DNA of 64,000 nucleotides, taken from positions 20,460,001-20,524,000 of the forward strand of contig OZ017804.1 of the NCBI GenBank assembly GCA_963969395.1. Direction: 5' to 3'. The translations under genes were made by a program, and so were the position numbers. Below the pieces are notes generated by a model, which made no database searches, was not told where the DNA came from, and saw only the letters and a list, made by a program, of their open reading frames with translations. The number at the start of each line of letters is the position of its first letter. Position 1 is the first letter of the stretch. Positions 58,763 to 64,000 of the stretch are shown here, one piece after another. This DNA is from Pseudoscleropodium purum (taxonomy: Eukaryota; Streptophyta; Bryopsida; Hypnales; Brachytheciaceae).

Positions 58763-60733
58763 CTACACACCAAAGGACACCACCCGACTATTTCTGCTTG
58801 TTAGGTTACGATAGCGAGCCATCGCCCACAAAGGGAAGAACCGAGGATATCCATGATATTTCAGATGGAAAACACGTGGAAATCCCGTGGCTGTGAATCG
58901 GTTCTCAGACCATAGGCCATCTTTGCCTTGAGTTTGAGCGAGATATGTGATGCCGTGTCTACAAGCCTCATGTTCCACCTCTCCCACTGCCATGAGAGCA
59001 AGTAAGGCCCATGCTGTTTGTGACGCCGTACTTGGAGCAGGCTCGTACCCTCGATAGTCGAGCTTGTAGCTCGTTCCATCCTCGCCCCAACCGCCATCCG
59101 AGTTCTGGATGGAAAGTAGCCAATCACGAGCCTTTCTCACCATCACATCACTTGGATCGACACCCGCAACATTGAGCGAACACAATACTGACCACGTGCC
59201 GTAGATGTAGTTTATGCCCCAACGACCAAACCAACTTCCGTCCAGTTGCTGATCGTGACGCAACCATTTGACTGCACGTTGCACGGGCTCTGACGTTGTA
59301 GGACGTTCGCCAAGTTGTGCAAGCAACGAAAGACAACGTCCAGTCAAATCCGCCGTTGGTGGATCAAGCAATGCACCATGATCCGCAAATGGAATGTTGT
59401 TGAGGTAGTGATACGTATTATCGGCATCAAACGCACCAAAGCCGCCATCTTCACTCTGCAATCCAACGATCCATTCGTGTGCGCGATTAATTGATTCATC
59501 GAATGTCTTGCCTCGTTCACGACGCACACGATCCATCGCCATTGTGACAACGGCTGTGTCATCAAGATCGGGATAATACGCATTGTTATATTGGAATGCC
59601 CAACCACCGGGCCGCACATTTGGTCGTTGTGCAATCCAGTCGCCCTTCACATCAAGAAGCTGGAGTGGTTTGAGCCAATCAAGCCCACGATTAGCTGCTC
59701 TGATTGCCTTCTCGCCACCAGCTTCAAGCAACGCATGTGTGACAAGGCCAGTGTCCCACACTGGTGAGACACACGGCTGACAGTAGGCCTCTTCATCTTT
59801 GATGATGAGCAACTTATCGAGTGCAGCTCGCGCAATCTTACGATGGGGGTGATCTGACGAAAATCCAAGCGCTCCATACATTTTCACACAATTTTCCATT
59901 GCTGGGTAGATTGCACCAAGTCCATCAATGCCATTGAGACGCTCAGTGACCCACACAACACTCTTGTTGATAGAAAGCTTGCGCAAGCCCTTTGGCATGT
60001 AGGGCTCAAGCGCACGCAATATAATGTCAATGATGCGGAAGGCAATGAACCATGACCATTTTTGGTGTGGCGCCTTTGCCGGAGCGCCAATTGTCTTAGG
60101 GTCCTCATGGAATAGCTCGTCAATTGTGATGCCACGTGGATTGATTGCCTTAGGCTTAAGCGCTTGAAGTACGAGTAATGGCACAATTACGGTGCGTGCC
60201 CAGTAGGAAATTTTGTCGATGTGGAACGGGAACCAACGCGGCAGTAGCATGATCTCAACCGGCATCACTGGCACACTCTTCCACGGGATCACACAAAAGA
60301 GTGACAACAACAGACGCGTGAATACATTTGATTTGACCGCACCACCTTGCTTGAGAATTGCTTCGCGTGCTAGCTTCATGTGTGGTGCGTCGATATCTTC
60401 GCCGATCATCTTGAGAGCGAAGTACGCCTTCACGCTCGCGCTCATGTCAAAGTCGCCTTCGTTGAATAGCGGCCAACCACCATGCTTACCTTGGATGCGG
60501 CGCAAGTAGACACTAATTTTGCGCTCCAACTCAAGGTCCGGTGTCTCCCCAAAGTAGTGCACCATTAGCACATATTCGGCAGGGATGGTGGCATCAGATT
60601 CGAGCTCGTAGACCCAGTGTCCATCTGGCTTTTGCTCGGCAAGGATGGCGTCGGTTGCGGCGCGGATATGCCCCTCAAGTGAACTCTCAATCATAGTGTT
60701 CGCCGGGGCTAGCGGTGTCAAAGTATCTGCCAT
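58763..60733 (-). CDS. shc: Squalene-hopene cyclase, bacterial type
   Basis: 656 residues, the usual length of bacterial cyclases (about 630-690). It cyclises squalene to hopene/hopanol in one cationic cascade at a membrane surface. The catalytic acid motif DLDDTA (bacterial DxDDTA) is at residues 389-394. Family QW repeats are visible at 34-40 (QKPDGHW), 81-87 (QGKHGGW), 424-435, 495-501 (QQLDGSW), 543-549 (QNSDGGW) and 602-608 (QGKDGLW). Blocks such as FDMSASVKAYFALKMIG, YWARTVIVPLLVL and RLNGIDGLGAIYPAM closely recall alphaproteobacterial enzymes. The frame is intact and intronless, and its GC share is above that of the flanks. Fern and moss cyclases of this kind are known; transfer from bacteria is the accepted origin. 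The start at 60733 is the first ATG; the conserved domain begins near residue 16 (ESSLEGHIRAAT). Confidence 0.95.
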   Translation of the reverse strand: MADTLTPLAPANTMIESSLEGHIRAATDAILAEQKPDGHWVYELESDATIPAEYVLMVHYFGETPDLELERKISVYLRRIQGKHGGWPLFNEGDFDMSASVKAYFALKMIGEDIDAPHMKLAREAILKQGGAVKSNVFTRLLLSLFCVIPWKSVPVMPVEIMLLPRWFPFHIDKISYWARTVIVPLLVLQALKPKAINPRGITIDELFHEDPKTIGAPAKAPHQKWSWFIAFRIIDIILRALEPYMPKGLRKLSINKSVVWVTERLNGIDGLGAIYPAMENCVKMYGALGFSSDHPHRKIARAALDKLLIIKDEEAYCQPCVSPVWDTGLVTHALLEAGGEKAIRAANRGLDWLKPLQLLDVKGDWIAQRPNVRPGGWAFQYNNAYYPDLDDTAVVTMAMDRVRRERGKTFDESINRAHEWIVGLQSEDGGFGAFDADNTYHYLNNIPFADHGALLDPPTADLTGRCLSLLAQLGERPTTSEPVQRAVKWLRHDQQLDGSWFGRWGINYIYGTWSVLCSLNVAGVDPSDVMVRKARDWLLSIQNSDGGWGEDGTSYKLDYRGYEPAPSTASQTAWALLALMAVGEVEHEACRHGITYLAQTQGKDGLWSENRFTATGFPRVFHLKYHGYPRFFPLWAMARYRNLTSRNSRVVSFGV

Positions 60734-63382
60734 CTTACGAATTTTGTTGCAGCTTAACCCCTACACGCCGACATTGACAATTTTTGTCCAATAAATCGCA
60801 CTCATACAATCTCCTGGATGTGGGTAACTGATTAAGGAGACGTGCTAGCTGCATCATGCAAAGCTCAAATTAGTATCATTGGATGCATTCATATTTACAT
60901 AGCCCAAAATCCCAGATTTGGAGAAGACAGCAAAAAATTCACATAAACGGCTAGGCCCCATGCTGCCCTCCTTCGAATTTTCAGGAGGCCAGCAAGCAAT
61001 GGAAGCTTACGTAAATCGGGAGATCATTATTTTATTTGAGAAAACTTTGCCACAGCACTGTAGAGGGCAATTCCCATGTGTACAGCAGCTGAATGTGACA
61101 GTTGCCATTCCTTGCACTATTCACAGCCGTCTTCAAAGGCTGACAGACTTGGAAAAGCACGATTTCCCCTCAGCTTCAATGAATTCTAAGACAGCGAACT
61201 AAATTTGGATTTTCATCCTCATGTGCTGAGTTTTGCGGGCCAGCTTCACTAAGCACACGTGTGGAAGCTATTGCCACTTCTCGCCCACCTCAACCTTCTC
61301 CTGCTCCCCCACGATTTCAACGGCAATGTTCTAGCTACAACACGAACTGATCGCTCAACTGCAAGAATGCGCGCGTGCATTCGATCCATTCGTGGGTCAC
61401 GATGTTGCGAAGTGCCCACAAAGCACGCCGTTCCCTAACCTTGCAGACCGTTTCTTCTAACCAACATGCCTAGGACGAAATTCAGACAGCTCAATCTTTC
61501 TCCTCCTCGCGTCTGCCCTCCCTGGTGTGCGAGTGATGCCACTGAAATATTCAGCACTTGGTGAAGAAGCAGAGGCAAGTGGAATACATAACAGGCTTCC
61601 TTAGCGAGACTGAGTTAACTTCTGACCCTGCCGAGACTTAGAAATGACACCCACGACCAAAGTGATACGAGTCCAAAACGCCTCAGATGGTTGTTAATTC
61701 TACTCCTGGACTGCTCGAATCCTACGCTGGACAAAGAGAAGAGAAGAAGGAGATGATGAAGGACTGTCACCTCAATTAAGTGGACCGAGTAATTCGAGAG
61801 CTTAATTGTGTACCCTTCTCCAAAGCTGCCGCGTCCAGCGGCAACATTTACTTGCTTCTTCAACGGTGTGCATCAAAGAGCCTGTGCACGAGAACGACTC
61901 CTCATTAGCATCCACAGCCACAGGTACAAGGTCTTGCCGCAAAACTTTAATTTGCAACACACAAACGTCACTGACCAATGCACTCAGCACTTTCTATACG
62001 ATGGAGACATACACAGCGGCGGGTTCATTGCGGAAGAACGATTTGAGAAGAAAAAAAAACGACTTGAAACGAGTGGGTGAAGGTATGGTTCCATACCTTA
62101 CATATCTTCATTTCCCGTGCTGGCATTTGTAATCGAAGTTCGCTTCGTCATCAGAACTGTGTACTTAACTTGCTCGCTGTTACTTCACTTCCAAAAATGG
62201 GGTCCTGGACGTCACTGCACTTAAACTTCTCTGCCAATACACACTTGAAAATGTCAGGAGGTGGAGCGTTCTCCCATTCCATATTATATAACCACAGAAC
62301 TCCTTCTCTGACCTCAGAATTGAGAAGCTGAATACATGCTATCGCTGTCGATCAATAACCGATGTCGAACAGCAAGCCACAATCTGACGGGTGGACAGAT
62401 AATGAAATTCACAAAATTCAGGAAATGAAATCCTGCATTACACCAAATCCACCTCAATTCTACTGCACACGTAGTTTAAGTTGTCTTCAGTTACAACTGT
62501 AACCACATGAGAAACCAACATGAGAGTGGAAAAGAAGAAGTGATCACTTCATTTTCTATTCCGCATCTGCAGCACTGTCGACCTGCAGATCAGCACATCG
62601 TGAAGACCACCAAGTTTTGGTATCACACAGACTTCAGTGGACCAATGTAGGGACATGCACAGCTAGCTCTTCGTTGTGGATTAAGTAAAGGCGCAGTGTG
62701 GAAAAGCTAAGTACATGGAAATGAAACGTACGAACTCTGACGGTTTCCTCATGAGAGGTGATACACGCAGCGCGCACCCTCTGCAGAGCAGCGTCATGAC
62801 CATGATTGAAGCTCATGCTCGAGATCCAGAGGGTACTGAAAACCCCGAATGCACAGACTGAAGGAATGATCGAAGGGAGACTGAAAACCAGTAAGATAAT
62901 GAACTTTTTTTCCCTCTCCTTGATTGCAATCCGGTCCCTCCTCACATTCACTGATATCACGAATGTCAAACTTCCACTTGCCTGCATTTCCTCAACGACT
63001 GAATGTCCATGTTCACTCCACATGAGCTGAATTCAAAGTTCAGTCTACGAAAGATAGTTGCTGACCTGACTTGGGATATGTTCGCTGTGCAGGAACGTCT
63101 TCTGAAGCTCTTCAAACGACGGCCTTCGAAAGTGGAATGCAAGCTTCAATTCCTCCTCCTGATAAGTACCGTCGGCGACGTTGTCAAGGTAACATCATCC
63201 ACCACAACGGGTCCAGAAGCTGGCACTGCGGAGTCTCCTGAGGTGTCTAGAGTGAAGCGTAGGCTCCCGCTGCTTGGAGGCTGAAGAGAGAACTGGCGAA
63301 CACGCCTTGCCTGTGCCAAGAAGTACCCCAGCCATCAGCAATCACTACAGAAGTAAGATAATGGTGGAATTTATAGTAAAAT
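60734..63382. other. 5' flank of the cyclase gene, no recognised gene
   Basis: Balanced base composition, few simple repeats, no transposon ends. ORFs on both strands are short (under 130 codons) and overlap one another. A CCAAT box in cyclase orientation (ATTGG on the minus strand would be the inverse; TCCAATAAA on plus at about 60788) is not informative. The stretch may hold the promoter, 5' untranslated exons or regulatory RNA. Confidence 0.45.
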
Positions 63383-63476
63383 ACACGCTCACTGGTAGGG
63401 TATGTCAGTGCTGCCAATGAGAAAATGACGAAGTTACTTGAAACATCAAATATCATCATGTCTCAAATTTAGGTAC
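63383..63476 (-). repeat. 94-bp dispersed repeat, copy 2
   Basis: Inverted relative to 52499-52592, about 86% identical. The cyclase gene lies between the two copies, which ties both flanks to the same eukaryotic genome. Confidence 0.75.
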
Positions 63477-64000
63477 TAACTCATTTTTTCAATCATGGAT
63501 TTGGATTGCTTACTAGGGGAGCTCTACCAGAAGCTCAGTGTCCCAGTGCAACTCTACCCCTATTTGCCATACTTTTTCTAGTCATGCTTTCTTGGAATCA
63601 CATGACAGAACGAATTTGATGAGACCATTACACTGAAATGGTAGTTTCTGCCACTGTCTACACATAGAAATTTCTTCATTTCATGTACTTCCCAACATTA
63701 CCGCCCCCGAATTGAACATTTGTTTCTTCAAGACCATGACATCATTCATGAGCCACATGGAATGTCCAGTTTATTTGGAATGAAAATAGATACTCCTCAA
63801 TCATTCTTGCTATTTCTGCACGGGCAAATACACTTACTTATTCAGGCGATTGCCATGGCACGCTTTCACATTGTTGCCTTTTTCTTAGATTTTGCTCTCG
63901 TGTAAGTTAGTGCAAATATCTCGATCATCAGTGACCCTGAAAGGAACTCAAATTCTTTAGCATTAACTAATGTCAGTTTCTCATGCTTGACAGCGAGGGG
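63477..64000. other. Window end, no gene recognised
   Basis: No coding signal, repeat or RNA gene seen. A 61-codon frame at 63720-63905 has no recognisable feature. Confidence 0.4.

Noticed and set aside
58861..60509. ORFs in other frames across the cyclase gene
   Set aside because: They overlap a clearly conserved full-length enzyme and have no features of their own.
1..64000. CRISPR arrays, operons or bacterial promoters
   Set aside because: Tandem repeats here lack the repeat-spacer pattern with unique spacers of constant size, and gene structure is eukaryotic.

Overview
The window is AT-rich nuclear DNA from a eukaryote, most likely a land plant of a non-seed lineage (fern, moss or lycophyte). 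The grounds are spliced genes, plant-type DNA transposons and MITEs, a plant-type tRNA-Asp primer-binding site, and an intronless bacterial-type squalene-hopene cyclase, a gene known from ferns and mosses. I cannot fix the species. Almost everything except the cyclase and one ORF inside a young insertion is relic or mobile DNA.

Layout. 1-2655 (-): a DUF7869-type transposase-like relic. 2930-14713: a near-perfect inverted repeat with arms of about 4.2 kb around a 3.4 kb spacer; each arm carries an array of 86-bp units with a palindromic TGA(G/C)TCA core and a second array of about 143 bp. 14701-16677 (+): a spliced ParB-like relic whose start codon lies inside the right arm. 18426-19497 and 31574-31871: two halves of an unrecognised ORF split by a 12,076-bp hAT-like element (19498-31573; CAGGGTTGAC ends, 8-bp target duplication). 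That element holds three decayed genes: a protein-kinase-like gene, a prion-like Gly/Tyr/Ser-rich gene and a long gene with a RING-like finger. A GC-rich island full of GTCCG motifs lies on the 5' side of each. Deletion-derivative MITEs of the same family sit at 20456, 24976 and 44434.

35700-49150: a second copy of the same unrecognised family, again split, here by an 11-kb element (36083-47068) with long imperfect terminal inverted repeats that contains a 97-bp tandem array. 49150-52800: a Stowaway-like MITE and the 5' end of an LTR retrotransposon. 52812-56142: a 3,331-bp GC-rich insertion with TG...CA ends and a perfect 5-bp duplication, carrying an intact ORF of about 494 codons for a nuclear-type coiled-coil protein. 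58763-60733 (-): the full-length squalene-hopene cyclase, the only gene here with an assignable metabolic role. 60734-64000: low-repeat sequence, probably promoter or intergenic, with no recognisable gene.

The elements are nested and their ages can be ordered. The split ORFs and kinase relic are oldest; the hAT MITEs with perfect duplications, the 52812 element and the inverted-repeat arms look young. The decayed genes mostly keep their frame and die by in-frame stops, which fits decay by C-to-T change in methylated transposon DNA.
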